A DNA stretch of 64,000 nucleotides. Source: Pseudomonas sp. ZH-FAD. Lineage in GTDB: Bacteria > Pseudomonadota > Gammaproteobacteria > Pseudomonadales > Pseudomonadaceae. Each line of letters begins with the position of its first letter. The first letter of the stretch is position 1. The notes beneath the pieces were generated by a model. It was given only the letters and a program-made list of their open reading frames with translations, made no database searches and was not told the origin of the DNA. The DNA lies in assembly GCF_002803095.1 (NCBI RefSeq), contig NZ_PGLR01000023.1, positions 33,916 to 97,915 of the forward strand, written 5' to 3'. This document shows positions 36,256 through 44,843 of this stretch, one piece after another. Position numbers and translations under genes: made by a program.

Positions 36256-37776
36256 ATGCTCGAATTACTGCAGCAAGGCTTCGGTGCCGTCTTTTCACTG
36301 AACATCATGATGCTGATGGCCGTCGGCGTGGCCATGGGCATCGTCTTCGGCGCGGTACCCGGCCTGTCCGCGACCATGGCAGTAGCATTGTGCCTGCCGC
36401 TGACCTTCACCATGGGCCCACAGGCTGGCCTTTCCCTGCTGGTCGCACTGTTCATCGGCGCGACCTCGGGCGGGCTGATTTCGGCGATTCTGCTGAAGAT
36501 TCCAGGAACGCCGTCATCGATCGCCACCGTGTTCGATGGCGGCCCGCTGATGGAACAGGGCCACGGCGTCAAGGCGCTGGGCGTCGGCATCGTGTTTTCC
36601 TTTCTGGGCACCATCTTCAGCATCGTCGCGTTGATGTTCATCGCCCCGCAGCTGGCCAAGGTGGCCCTGAGCTTCGGCCCGCATGAATACTTCGCCATCG
36701 CGGTGTTCTCCCTGACCCTGATCGCTACCCTGTCGGCCGGTTCCATGGTCAAGGGGCTGTTCGCCGGTGCGCTGGGTATCGCCGTGTCCACTGTCGGTAT
36801 CGCCCCGGTCGAGGCAGTGCGCCGCTTTACCTTCGGCGTCAGTGAGCTCAACGGCGGCTTCTCCATGCTGGCAGTGATGATCGGCATGTTCGCCGTCGCC
36901 GAGATCATCAAACTCGCCGAAACCGGCCGCCATGCCGTGCAGGGCAAGGCCAAGTCGGTGAGCATGAAGAACATCAAGGGCTTCGGCTTCTCGCTCAAGG
37001 AATTTCGCGAGCAACTGCCCAACGCTGGTCGCTCCGGCCTTATCGGCCTGGGTATCGGCATTTTGCCGGGCATCGGCGCGGGCACCTCGAACCTGGTGTC
37101 TTACATCATCGCCAAGAAGCGCGCGAAAGACGGTCACACCTATGGCAAGGGCAATATCGGCGGCGTGGTCGCCAGCGAGACGGCCAACAATGCCGGTATC
37201 GGCGGCGCCATGATGCCGCTGATGACCCTGGGCATTCCCGGCGACACCGTCACCGCGATCATGCTCGGCGGCTTCCTGATCCATGGCATCCAGCCCGGTC
37301 CGCTGCTGTTTATCAGCCAGGGTCCGCTGGTGTACACCATCTTCGCCGCGCTGATCGTCGCCACGGTGATGATGCTGTTCATGGAGTTCTACGGCCTGCG
37401 CCTGTTCATCAAGCTGCTCGACGTGCCCAAGCACATCCTGCTGCCGATCATTCTGGTGCTCTGCGTGGTCGGTGCCTTCGGCCTGTCCAGCCGCCTGTTC
37501 GACGTCTGGTCGATCCTGCTGTTCGGTCTGCTCGGATACGCCTTCGTCAAGGCCGGCATGCCAGCGGCGCCGTTCATCATCGGCTTCATCCTCGGGCCAA
37601 TGGCGGAAACCAACCTGCGTCGCGGCCTGATGCTGTCGGACGGCAGCTTCGCCGAGTTCTTCACCAATCCGATTGCCGGCACCTTCCTCGGCCTGGCCCT
37701 GGCCTTCGTGCTTTGGCAGGTGTTCAGCGCGCTACGTCCCAAACCCAGCGCGATCAACGAGATCCTGCGTACCTGA
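36256..37776 (+). CDS. tctA: Tripartite tricarboxylate transporter large membrane subunit
   Basis: Main permease of the TTT system, 506 residues and about twelve membrane segments. Family signatures are FGAVPGLSATMAVALCLPLTF near the N-terminus, and the second inverted-repeat counterpart GIGILPGIGAGTSNLVSY with NNAGIGGAMMPLMTLGIPGD. It completes the operon second-gudD, tctC, tctB, tctA, and a terminator follows. Confidence 0.93.
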   Translation: MLELLQQGFGAVFSLNIMMLMAVGVAMGIVFGAVPGLSATMAVALCLPLTFTMGPQAGLSLLVALFIGATSGGLISAILLKIPGTPSSIATVFDGGPLMEQGHGVKALGVGIVFSFLGTIFSIVALMFIAPQLAKVALSFGPHEYFAIAVFSLTLIATLSAGSMVKGLFAGALGIAVSTVGIAPVEAVRRFTFGVSELNGGFSMLAVMIGMFAVAEIIKLAETGRHAVQGKAKSVSMKNIKGFGFSLKEFREQLPNAGRSGLIGLGIGILPGIGAGTSNLVSYIIAKKRAKDGHTYGKGNIGGVVASETANNAGIGGAMMPLMTLGIPGDTVTAIMLGGFLIHGIQPGPLLFISQGPLVYTIFAALIVATVMMLFMEFYGLRLFIKLLDVPKHILLPIILVLCVVGAFGLSSRLFDVWSILLFGLLGYAFVKAGMPAAPFIIGFILGPMAETNLRRGLMLSDGSFAEFFTNPIAGTFLGLALAFVLWQVFSALRPKPSAINEILRT

Positions 37777-37790
37777 TACCCAGCAACTTG

Positions 37791-37820
37791 CCGCCCCCTC
37801 TGCTCAGGGGGCGGTTCATT
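37791..37820 (+). terminator. Terminator after tctA
   Basis: A 9-bp perfect stem CCGCCCCCT/AGGGGGCGG with a 6-base loop is followed by TTCATTTCT, 14 bp after the tctA stop. Confidence 0.75.
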
Positions 37821-37911
37821 TCTGACTCCCGCCTCTTTCGCCTCCAGCCCTCTAGAACGCCAACTGCAGCGGCTTGAGCAGGATAATGGACGCGCTCATT
37901 GATCCAGGTCT

Positions 37912-37932
37912 AATCTAATCAACCACTAGATT
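37912..37932. promoter_or_regulatory. LysR-type operator candidate upstream of lysR gene
   Basis: AATCTA-N9-TAGATT forms a perfect interrupted dyad about 20 bp before the regulator start. Location and form fit an autoregulatory LTTR box. Confidence 0.5.
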
Positions 37933-37950
37933 GATACCCGGAATGAATCA

Positions 37951-38856
37951 ATGTTCGACCTGGCCCAACTGCGCTGCTTCACCACCCTGGCCGCCGAGCT
38001 GAATTTCCGTCGCGCTGCCGAGCGCCTGAACATGACCCAGCCGCCGCTGAGTCGGCAGATACAGCTGCTCGAGCATCAATTGGGCGTGACGCTGTTCACC
38101 CGCAGCACTCGCTCGGTTGCCTTGACGGCGGCTGGCCGTGCCTTCTTCGTCGAAGCCCAGGCGCTGCTCGATCAGGCCCACCGCGCCGCGCAAAGCGCCC
38201 GACTGGCCGCCATCGGCGAAAGTGGCGCGCTCACTATCAGCTTCGTCGCCAGCGCGGTGTATGACGTGCTGCCACGCGCGATCACCACCGCCAAACGTGA
38301 GCGCCCAGGCGTGGATATCGCCTTGCTGGAGATGAGCACCTTCGAACAGGTGCAGGCACTGCGCGCCCGGCGTGTGGACCTGGCCATCGTCCGAGCGCCG
38401 CTGCAGCAACCTGGGCTAATCAGCGAATGCCTGCTGCGCGAACCCTTCGTGCTGGCCGCGCCCGCCGCGCATCCGCTGGCGCAGCACGAAAGGCCGACCC
38501 TGGAAATGCTCCATGGTCAGCCTTTCATTCTTTACGCGCATACCGCCTGGCAGCCCTTCAACGAGCTGCACACCGGCCTGTTTCGCGCCAGCGGCATCCA
38601 GCCTGAATTCGTCCAGGCGCTGGGCTCGACCCTGACCATCCTGTCGCTGGTCAATGCCGGCATGGGGCTGGCACTGGTGCCGCGCAGCGCCAGTGCCATC
38701 CGCTTCGAGCAGGTACGTTTCCGCGAGCTGCCGCTTCCCAAAGGCGTATGCGGGGAGCTACATCTGGTCTGGCGCGACGACAACGACAACCCGGCCTTGC
38801 CGTCGATGATCGCAGCTGTGCGTCAGGCCGCTCGCGACATCTATCCGCAGAACTGA
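37951..38856 (+). CDS. LysR-family transcriptional regulator
   Basis: A 301-residue LTTR. The N-terminal winged helix-turn-helix (about 1-60) contains FTTLAAELNFRRAAERLNMTQPPLSRQIQLLE. The effector-binding domain (about 90-295) resembles the CatR/BenM-like branch (RARRVDLAIVR, GMGLALVP). It lies between tctCBA and the talarate/galactarate dehydratase gene, with which it is convergent (4-bp gap). It probably senses an aldarate or its breakdown product. Confidence 0.88.
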   Translation: MFDLAQLRCFTTLAAELNFRRAAERLNMTQPPLSRQIQLLEHQLGVTLFTRSTRSVALTAAGRAFFVEAQALLDQAHRAAQSARLAAIGESGALTISFVASAVYDVLPRAITTAKRERPGVDIALLEMSTFEQVQALRARRVDLAIVRAPLQQPGLISECLLREPFVLAAPAAHPLAQHERPTLEMLHGQPFILYAHTAWQPFNELHTGLFRASGIQPEFVQALGSTLTILSLVNAGMGLALVPRSASAIRFEQVRFRELPLPKGVCGELHLVWRDDNDNPALPSMIAAVRQAARDIYPQN

Positions 38857-38860
38857 CGCT

Positions 38861-40015
38861 CTAAGCGCGTTTGCCGACCTCTGCCTGCTGCACCGTCCAG
38901 CCGGCAACCTGCTCGCTCAGGCTCAGACCCAGGCCCGGACGAGTCGGCACCAACATGCGCCCATCGCGAATTTCCAGGCGCTCGTTGAACAGCGGCTCCA
39001 ACCACTCGAAATGTTCGACCCAGGGCTCGCGGGTATGGCTGGCGGCCAGGTGCACGTGCAGCTCCATGGCGAAGTGCGGTGCCAGGGTCATGCCGGCCTG
39101 CTCGGCCAGGGTCTGCACGCGCAGGTAGGGGGTAATCCCGCCGACGCGCGGCGCATCGGGCATAAGGAAGTCGGCGCCGCGCTGGCGAATGAACTCCCAG
39201 TGCTCGGCGGGGCTGGTGAGCATCTCACCAGTGGCGATTGGCGTATCGAACAAGCGCACCAGCTCGGCATGGCCTTCGGCGTCGTAGCAGTCCAGCGGCT
39301 CCTCGATCCAGATCAGATCGAAGGGTTCCAGACGCCGGCACATGCGCCGTGCGGTCGGGCGATCCCATTGCTGGTTGGCGTCGACCATCAGCGGGAAGCT
39401 CTCGCCCAGGTGCTCACGCACCGTGCTGACGCGATGGATATCCAGCGCCCAGTCGGGCTGGCCGACCTTGAGTTTGATACCGCCAATGCCCTTCTCGCGG
39501 GAAATGTCGGTGTTCTTCAACAACTGGTCGAGCGGCGTGTGCAGAAAGCCGCCGGAGGTGTTGTAGCAGCGCACCGAATCACGATGACTGCCGAGCAGTC
39601 GCGCCAGCGAAAGACCGGCGCGGCGCGCCTTGAGATCCCACAGGGCGACGTCGAAGGCGCCGATGGCCTGGGTCGCCAGGCCGCTGCGCCCCACCGAGGC
39701 GCCAGCCCAGCACAGCTTGTCCCAGAGTTTGGCGATATCGCTGGGGTTCTCGCCGATCAGGTTAGGCGCCACTTCCAGGGCATGGGCGAACTGACCGGGG
39801 CCACCGGCGCGCTTGGAGTAGCTAAAGCCCAGGCCACGGTGACCGTCGCGGGTTTCGATCTCGGCGATCAGGATGGCGATCTCGGTCATCGGCTTCTGCC
39901 GGCCTGTGAGCACCTTGGCATCGCTGATCGGGTTGGCCAACGGCAGCGCTACCGAGCGCAGGCTGAGCCAGGTGATACGGTCATCGTCGGCGCGTGGGGT
40001 GGCGTTATCGGTCAT
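38861..40015 (-). CDS. L-talarate/galactarate dehydratase (enolase superfamily)
   Basis: Mandelate-racemase-like enzyme of 384 residues. It closely matches my recollection of Salmonella L-talarate/galactarate dehydratase: SDAKVLTGRQKP, SYSKRAGG, WAGASVGRSG, YNTSGGFLHTPLDQ and IKLKVGQP. IKLKVGQP carries the KxK base. Metal ligands appear in MVDANQQWD, WIEEPLD and ATGEML, and the His base in LAPHFAME. The ATG at 40015 is chosen over an upstream in-frame start because it gives the family N-terminus. It acts in parallel with GarD on galactarate. Confidence 0.9.
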   Translation of the reverse strand: MTDNATPRADDDRITWLSLRSVALPLANPISDAKVLTGRQKPMTEIAILIAEIETRDGHRGLGFSYSKRAGGPGQFAHALEVAPNLIGENPSDIAKLWDKLCWAGASVGRSGLATQAIGAFDVALWDLKARRAGLSLARLLGSHRDSVRCYNTSGGFLHTPLDQLLKNTDISREKGIGGIKLKVGQPDWALDIHRVSTVREHLGESFPLMVDANQQWDRPTARRMCRRLEPFDLIWIEEPLDCYDAEGHAELVRLFDTPIATGEMLTSPAEHWEFIRQRGADFLMPDAPRVGGITPYLRVQTLAEQAGMTLAPHFAMELHVHLAASHTREPWVEHFEWLEPLFNERLEIRDGRMLVPTRPGLGLSLSEQVAGWTVQQAEVGKRA

Positions 40016-40087
40016 GACATCTTCCTCGTGATGAAACTCGACGCCCCCGTTGGGCCGCCGAAAATGGACAACCCGAGTCAGATTAAG

Positions 40088-40103
40088 ATGATTGCGCAAT
40101 CAT
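40088..40103. promoter_or_regulatory. Perfect 16-bp palindrome upstream of talarate/galactarate dehydratase gene
   Basis: ATGATTGCGCAATCAT is perfectly palindromic. It lies 73 bp upstream of the dehydratase start, in the divergent region shared with the chemoreceptor gene. It is a candidate repressor or activator site, possibly controlling both genes. Confidence 0.55.
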
Positions 40104-40241
40104 TCAAGTATCAGAATCCCCGACAATGCCAGGCCTGTTCATGGCCATTTGCCGGACTCGTCTAGACATTTCACAAATCTGCAACATTCACCGACTACGC
40201 TGATTATGTCCCGCTCCGCCTGACCTCCGAGGCATCCCATC

Positions 40242-41867
40242 ATGTTCCTGCAAAAATCCCTGCGCGCGCAGATTCTCGCCCTGCTCGGCGGCAGTCTGGC
40301 GCTGATCCTGATCACCGCACTGGCCTGCTTCAGCTTCCTCTCCAGCGGCATTCAGTCCTATCGCGGCCTGCTCGATGGGCCGCTGGAATCTTCGCGCCTG
40401 ATCGATGCGGCCAACGTCGAATTCAAGATCCAGGTGCAGGAATGGAAGAACGTCCTGCTGCGCGGTCAGGACAGCGCCAACCTGCAACGCTACTGGAGCC
40501 AGTTCGAAGCGCAGGAGCGCAAGGTGCAGGACATTCTCGGCCAGTTGACCCAGGTCGCCGCTGCCGACCCGGCCTTGAAGACGCAGGTCGAACGCCTGCG
40601 CAGCGAACATCAGGCGCTCGGCGGCAATTACCGCAAGGGCCGCGACGCCTTCGTGGCCGCTGGTGCCGATGCCAGGGCCGGCGATGAAGCCGTCAAAGGC
40701 ATCGACCGCGCCGCCAGTGAGCAGATGACTGCGCTGGTCGAGCAGTTGCGCCAGAACAGCCTGAGCCAGGCCGAGCAGATCAACGCCAGCGCCGCGCGCA
40801 CCATTCTCAGCGGCACCCTCGTGATGCTGGCTGCCGCCTTGATCATCACCCTGTTCAGCCTGTGGCTGATAAACCGCAATCTGATCACGCCCATCCGCCA
40901 CCTCATCGGTCATATCGACCAGCTCAGCCAAGGCCGCTTCGGCCAGCGCGTGGAGAACAATCGCCAGGATGAACTGGGCCTGCTGGCCCGCGCTGCGAAT
41001 ACCCTGCGCGACTTTCTCGCCAGCGCCAGCGAGCGCCTGCGGCAGAGCTCGCAGAACCTCGACAGCGCCAGCCATGAGTTGAACGCCATCGCCTCACGCA
41101 TGACCGAAGGTGTCAGTGAGCAGTTCGAACGCACCGATCAGGTCGCCACGGCCATGCACGAAATGTCCGCCACCGCTCAGGAAGTCGCGCGCCATGCCGC
41201 TGATGCTGCGCATGCGGCCAACGATGCCGACGACGCGGCCCGCCAGGGCAGCACGGTGATGCAGTCGACCATCGCCACCATGACCGACATTCGTGGCGAG
41301 ATCGCCAATACCGCCGAGGTGATCCGTCGCCTGGAAAGCGATAGCGGGCGTATCGGCAAGGTGCTGGAAGTGATCCGCGGCATCGCCGAGCAGACCAACC
41401 TGCTGGCGCTCAACGCTGCCATTGAGGCCGCCCGTGCCGGCGAACAGGGCCGTGGTTTCGCCGTGGTCGCCGACGAGGTGCGCACCCTGGCCCAGCGCAC
41501 GGCCGAATCCACCGCCGAGATCAACCAGATCATCGACACCGTGCAGAACGGCGCACTGAATGCCGTGCGCGCCATCGAGAGCGGCCAGCAGCGCAGCGAA
41601 CAGGGCGTGACCCAGGTCACCGAGGCCGGCGCCATGCTGCAGCGCATCACCGAGGCGGTAGAGGCCATCCGCGACATGAACCAGCAGATCGCCACCGCCG
41701 CCGAAGAGCAGACCTCGGTAGCCGAGGACATCTCACGCAACCTCACCGAACTGACCGCCATCGCCAGCGCCAACCAGGACAACGTCGAGCGCACGCAGCA
41801 GGCCAGCCGCAACCTGCATGACATGTCCGGGCAACTGGGCGAAGTGACTCGCCGTCTGGGCTCCTAG
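40242..41867 (+). CDS. Methyl-accepting chemotaxis protein
   Basis: A 541-residue chemoreceptor. The first membrane segment is at about 12-34, a periplasmic helical ligand domain (four-helix-bundle type) at about 35-188, the second segment (LSGTLVMLAAALIITLFSLWL) at about 190-210. HAMP and the signalling domain follow. The hairpin tip IAEQTNLLALNAAIEAARAG is canonical. Divergent to the talarate dehydratase gene, it may sense aldarates; that is inference from position. No C-terminal CheR-tether pentapeptide is seen. Confidence 0.92.
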   Translation: MFLQKSLRAQILALLGGSLALILITALACFSFLSSGIQSYRGLLDGPLESSRLIDAANVEFKIQVQEWKNVLLRGQDSANLQRYWSQFEAQERKVQDILGQLTQVAAADPALKTQVERLRSEHQALGGNYRKGRDAFVAAGADARAGDEAVKGIDRAASEQMTALVEQLRQNSLSQAEQINASAARTILSGTLVMLAAALIITLFSLWLINRNLITPIRHLIGHIDQLSQGRFGQRVENNRQDELGLLARAANTLRDFLASASERLRQSSQNLDSASHELNAIASRMTEGVSEQFERTDQVATAMHEMSATAQEVARHAADAAHAANDADDAARQGSTVMQSTIATMTDIRGEIANTAEVIRRLESDSGRIGKVLEVIRGIAEQTNLLALNAAIEAARAGEQGRGFAVVADEVRTLAQRTAESTAEINQIIDTVQNGALNAVRAIESGQQRSEQGVTQVTEAGAMLQRITEAVEAIRDMNQQIATAAEEQTSVAEDISRNLTELTAIASANQDNVERTQQASRNLHDMSGQLGEVTRRLGS

Positions 41868-41990
41868 CCAACCTGCGAACCGGCGTGGCACGCAGCACGC
41901 GGCTCGCCCCAGCATCTTCGGCCGGCGCGGCAGAATGGACGCCGTGACGCAGGCTGCGACCCTCCAGCTCGCTGGCGGGGAAGGTACCCA

Positions 41991-42019
41991 GGGCGGACAA
42001 GCATTCGACATGTCCGCCC
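41991..42019. terminator. Hairpin after the chemoreceptor gene
   Basis: GGGCGGACA (41991-41999) pairs with TGTCCGCCC (42011-42019). There is no T-run, so its role as terminator is uncertain. The 254 bp from 41868 to 42121 hold no gene that I can support. Confidence 0.4.
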
Positions 42020-42121
42020 CCCACTGAAAACAGGTAAACGACAAAAGGTCGCAATTAACCCTTGCTATTTATGTAATAGGAAATATTCTCAGTTACGTAA
42101 TGACGGCCAAGGAGACCTGCC

Positions 42122-42352
42122 ATGACCTACCTGATCGATGCCTGGCTGGACCGCCCGCATCCCTACCTGCGCATCCTCAACCGCGAAACCGGGGAAGTCT
42201 GCGCCATGCTGGAAGAAGAAGCGCTGGACGAGCTGCGCGACCAGGGCGACCTGGACCTGCACGAGCTCAGCTCAAGCGAGCCCATCGTGCTCAAGGAGCT
42301 GGTGCGCAGCCTGTTTCTGTACTGCTACGCACGGGCCCTGCGCCCATCCTGA
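42122..42352 (+). CDS. Small conserved hypothetical protein
   Basis: A 76-residue acidic protein rich in Leu, Glu and Asp, without signal peptide or membrane segment. A strong Shine-Dalgarno (AAGGAGA) is placed correctly before the ATG. It is convergent with fklB across a bidirectional terminator. I recall small hypothetical genes near fklB in other Pseudomonas, but no function is known to me. Confidence 0.75.
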   Translation: MTYLIDAWLDRPHPYLRILNRETGEVCAMLEEEALDELRDQGDLDLHELSSSEPIVLKELVRSLFLYCYARALRPS

Positions 42353-42360
42353 AAGACAAA

Positions 42361-42396
42361 ACGGGGCACCCTGTCAGCAGGGTGCCCCGTTTCGTT
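42361..42396. terminator. Bidirectional terminator between the small gene and fklB
   Basis: A perfect 13-bp stem (42361-42373 with 42378-42390; ACGGGGCACCCTG) has a TCAG loop. It is preceded by AAAA and followed by TTCGTT, so it can serve both convergent transcripts. Confidence 0.85.
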
Positions 42397-42457
42397 GGAT
42401 CAGGCTGCCATGTAGGGTGCGCTGTGCGCACCGAAGCGACAGCTTGCGTCCCAAGAC

Positions 42458-43087
42458 TTACAGAATATCCAGCAGCTCTACATCGAATACCAGCACACTG
42501 TGCGGCGGGATGCTGCCGACGCCCTGGGCGCCGTAGGCCAGCTCGCTCGGCACGTGCAGGCGCCATTTGCTGCCGGTGCCCATCAGTTGCAGCGCCTCGA
42601 CCCAACCCGGAATCACGCCACCAACCGGGAATTCAGCCGGCTGGCCACGCTCGTAGGAGCTGTCGAACACGGTGCCGTCGATCAACGTGCCGTGGTAGTG
42701 GGTACGCACCTGATCCTCGGCGGACGGCTTGGCGCCATCGCCAGCGACCAGCACTTCGTACTGCAGGCCGGAGGCCAATACGGTCACGCCTTCGCGCTTG
42801 GCGTTCTCGGCCAGGTAGGCACGACCTTCGCCAGCAGCGGCTTCAGCCTTGGCGGCCGCTTCAGCCTGCATGATTTCGCGGATGACCTTGAAGCTGGCGC
42901 CCAGCTCGGCTTCGGAAACACGACTGGCCTGGCCGCTGAACGCGTCGGTCAGACCGGCGAGGATGGCAGTCAGGTCCACGCCGGGCGGCGGGTTGTCACG
43001 CAACTGACCACCGAGTTGACGACCGATGCCGTAGCTGACGCGACCTTCATCGGAGGACAGATCGGGGCTGAAGTTGAATTCGGACAT
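42458..43087 (-). CDS. fklB: FKBP-type peptidyl-prolyl cis-trans isomerase, FklB type
   Basis: A 209-residue isomerase. The N-terminal dimerisation helices (about 1-95, Ala/Glu-rich) precede the FKBP catalytic domain (about 105-208). That domain has YHGTLIDGTVFDSSYERG, VIPGWVEALQLM and ELAYG. It lacks a signal peptide, so it is cytosolic, as E. coli FklB is. Confidence 0.93.
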   Translation of the reverse strand: MSEFNFSPDLSSDEGRVSYGIGRQLGGQLRDNPPPGVDLTAILAGLTDAFSGQASRVSEAELGASFKVIREIMQAEAAAKAEAAAGEGRAYLAENAKREGVTVLASGLQYEVLVAGDGAKPSAEDQVRTHYHGTLIDGTVFDSSYERGQPAEFPVGGVIPGWVEALQLMGTGSKWRLHVPSELAYGAQGVGSIPPHSVLVFDVELLDIL

Positions 43088-43167
43088 GAAAGGCTCCGCT
43101 TGGGGCTGTGAAAAAGGCCGGCCAGACTAGCACAGATACAGAGCTCGGCGTTGCTCGCCGCGGCCAC

Positions 43168-43311
43168 CTAGGCTGCTCCCGGCTTACGCCCACGTCGGCA
43201 ACGCTCGGAGCAGTAACGCACCTCCTCCCAACAGCGTGCCCACTTCTTGCGCCAGGTGAACGGTAGCCCGCAGACCGCACAGGTCTTCACCGGCAGCTCG
43301 CTCTTCTTCAC
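43168..43311 (-). CDS. DUF2256 small zinc-finger-like protein (GTG start, coupled)
   Basis: A 47-residue basic protein with two cysteine pairs (CAVCG and the later YCSERC), matching DUF2256, a short family often found beside photolyase-like genes. The start is a GTG whose last two bases overlap the preceding stop (GTGA), giving direct translational coupling. A longer upstream reading is possible but unlikely. Probable zinc binding is inferred from the cysteines. Confidence 0.75.
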   Translation of the reverse strand: MKKSELPVKTCAVCGLPFTWRKKWARCWEEVRYCSERCRRGRKPGAA

Positions 43312-44843
43312 AGCATTTCTCCGGCGTCGAGTTTCGCCAACAGGCGCTCGCCCCAGTCCCACAACGCCTGCTGCTTGGCCTCGGTCATGCGTGCCAGGTT
43401 GCGGTAGACCATGCCGATACGCGGGTTACGCTCCAGCGGCTCGCGGTGGCGCATGAGGAAATGCCAGTACAGTGCGTTGAACGGGCAAGCCGACTCGCCA
43501 GTGCTCTCGCTCACCTTGTAGCTGCAGCCTTGGCAATGGTTGGACATGCGCTTGATGTACTGGCCGCTGGCGCAATAGGGCTTGGAACCGAGGTAGCCTC
43601 CGTCGGCATGCATCACCATGCCCAGGGTGTTGGGCAGTTCCACCCAGTCGAAGGCGTCCATATACACGGCCAGGTACCAGTCGCAGATGGCCTTGGGCGC
43701 GATGCCTGCGAGCAAGGCGAAGTTGCCGGTGACCATCAAGCGCTGGATATGGTGGGCGTAGGCATGTTCCAGGGTTTGGCCGATGGCCTGACGCATGCAG
43801 TTCATCCGTGTCTTGCCGGTCCAGTAGAACTCCGGCAGCGCGCGTGAATTACCGAAACGGTTGCCTTCGGCGTACTCCGGCATGCGCAGCCAGTAGATGC
43901 CGCGCACGTACTCACGCCAGCCGATCAGTTGACGGATGAAGCCTTCGGCGGCGTTCAGCGGCACGTCGCCGGCGCGATAGGCTGCTTCGACCTCGGCGCA
44001 GATCCGCCGCAGGTCGAGCAGGCCGATATTCAGCGCAGCGCTGATGCGCGAGTGAAAGAGAAAGGGTTCACCATCGGCCATGGCGTCCTGGTAATCGCCG
44101 AAGTCGGCCAGGCCCCGGGCGAGAAAATGCTGCCAGAGGCGCTCGGCCTGTTCAGCCGTTACCGGGTAATCAAAACCCTCCAGGCTGCCGTAATGGCTGG
44201 CGAAACGCTGCCCGACCAAGGTCAGCACTTCATGCGTGATGACATCCGCCTCAACGCGCAGTGGCGCAGGTGGGCGCACACCTTTGGGCAACGACTTGCG
44301 GTTGTCGGCGTCGAAGTTCCAGGCACCGCCCTCCGGTGTGCCGTCGGGGTTGAGCAACAGCCCGCTGTCACGGCGCATCTCGCGGTAGAAGAACTCCATG
44401 CGCAACTGCTTACGCCCCTTGGCCCAGGCAGCGAACGCATCGCGGCTGCAGAGAAAGCGGCTGTCCTGATGCCAGTGAATCGGCACGCCGCAATGACGCA
44501 GCGCCTGCTCCAGGCGCCAGTCGCCGCACTCGGTCAGATGCACCTCGGCCGGATCGAGCCGTTGCGTCCAGCGCAGCAGCTCGCCCGGCAACGAACCACT
44601 GTTATCAGGATCATCCAGGGTCACGTAGTGAACCTGGATGCCCCGCGCGCCCAGAGCCTCGGCGAAATGACGCATGGCGCTGAAGATCAGGGCGATCTTC
44701 TTCGGGTGGTGCGGCACATGGCTGGCCTCTTCCATCACCTCGGCCAGCAGCACGTGATCACAGTCTGGGTCTATGTCCTCCAACGCACCAAGGCCGTGGG
44801 TGAGCTGGTCGCCCAGAATGAGAATCAGACGACGAACAGTCAC
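43308..44843 (-). CDS. Cryptochrome/photolyase-related protein, FeS bacterial type (PhrB-like)
   Basis: A 511-residue member of the deoxyribodipyrimidine photolyase-related (FeS-BCP) family. These repair (6-4) photoproducts with FAD, a second chromophore and a 4Fe-4S cluster. The N-terminal domain contains LILGDQLTH and HHPKKIALIFSAMRHFA. Near the C-terminus four cysteines lie in YCASGQY, HCQGCSY and ACPFN spacing, as expected for the cluster. The GTG start at 44843 overlaps the preceding stop (GTGA) and gives the family length; an extension upstream is out of family. Confidence 0.9.
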   Translation of the reverse strand: MTVRRLILILGDQLTHGLGALEDIDPDCDHVLLAEVMEEASHVPHHPKKIALIFSAMRHFAEALGARGIQVHYVTLDDPDNSGSLPGELLRWTQRLDPAEVHLTECGDWRLEQALRHCGVPIHWHQDSRFLCSRDAFAAWAKGRKQLRMEFFYREMRRDSGLLLNPDGTPEGGAWNFDADNRKSLPKGVRPPAPLRVEADVITHEVLTLVGQRFASHYGSLEGFDYPVTAEQAERLWQHFLARGLADFGDYQDAMADGEPFLFHSRISAALNIGLLDLRRICAEVEAAYRAGDVPLNAAEGFIRQLIGWREYVRGIYWLRMPEYAEGNRFGNSRALPEFYWTGKTRMNCMRQAIGQTLEHAYAHHIQRLMVTGNFALLAGIAPKAICDWYLAVYMDAFDWVELPNTLGMVMHADGGYLGSKPYCASGQYIKRMSNHCQGCSYKVSESTGESACPFNALYWHFLMRHREPLERNPRIGMVYRNLARMTEAKQQALWDWGERLLAKLDAGEML

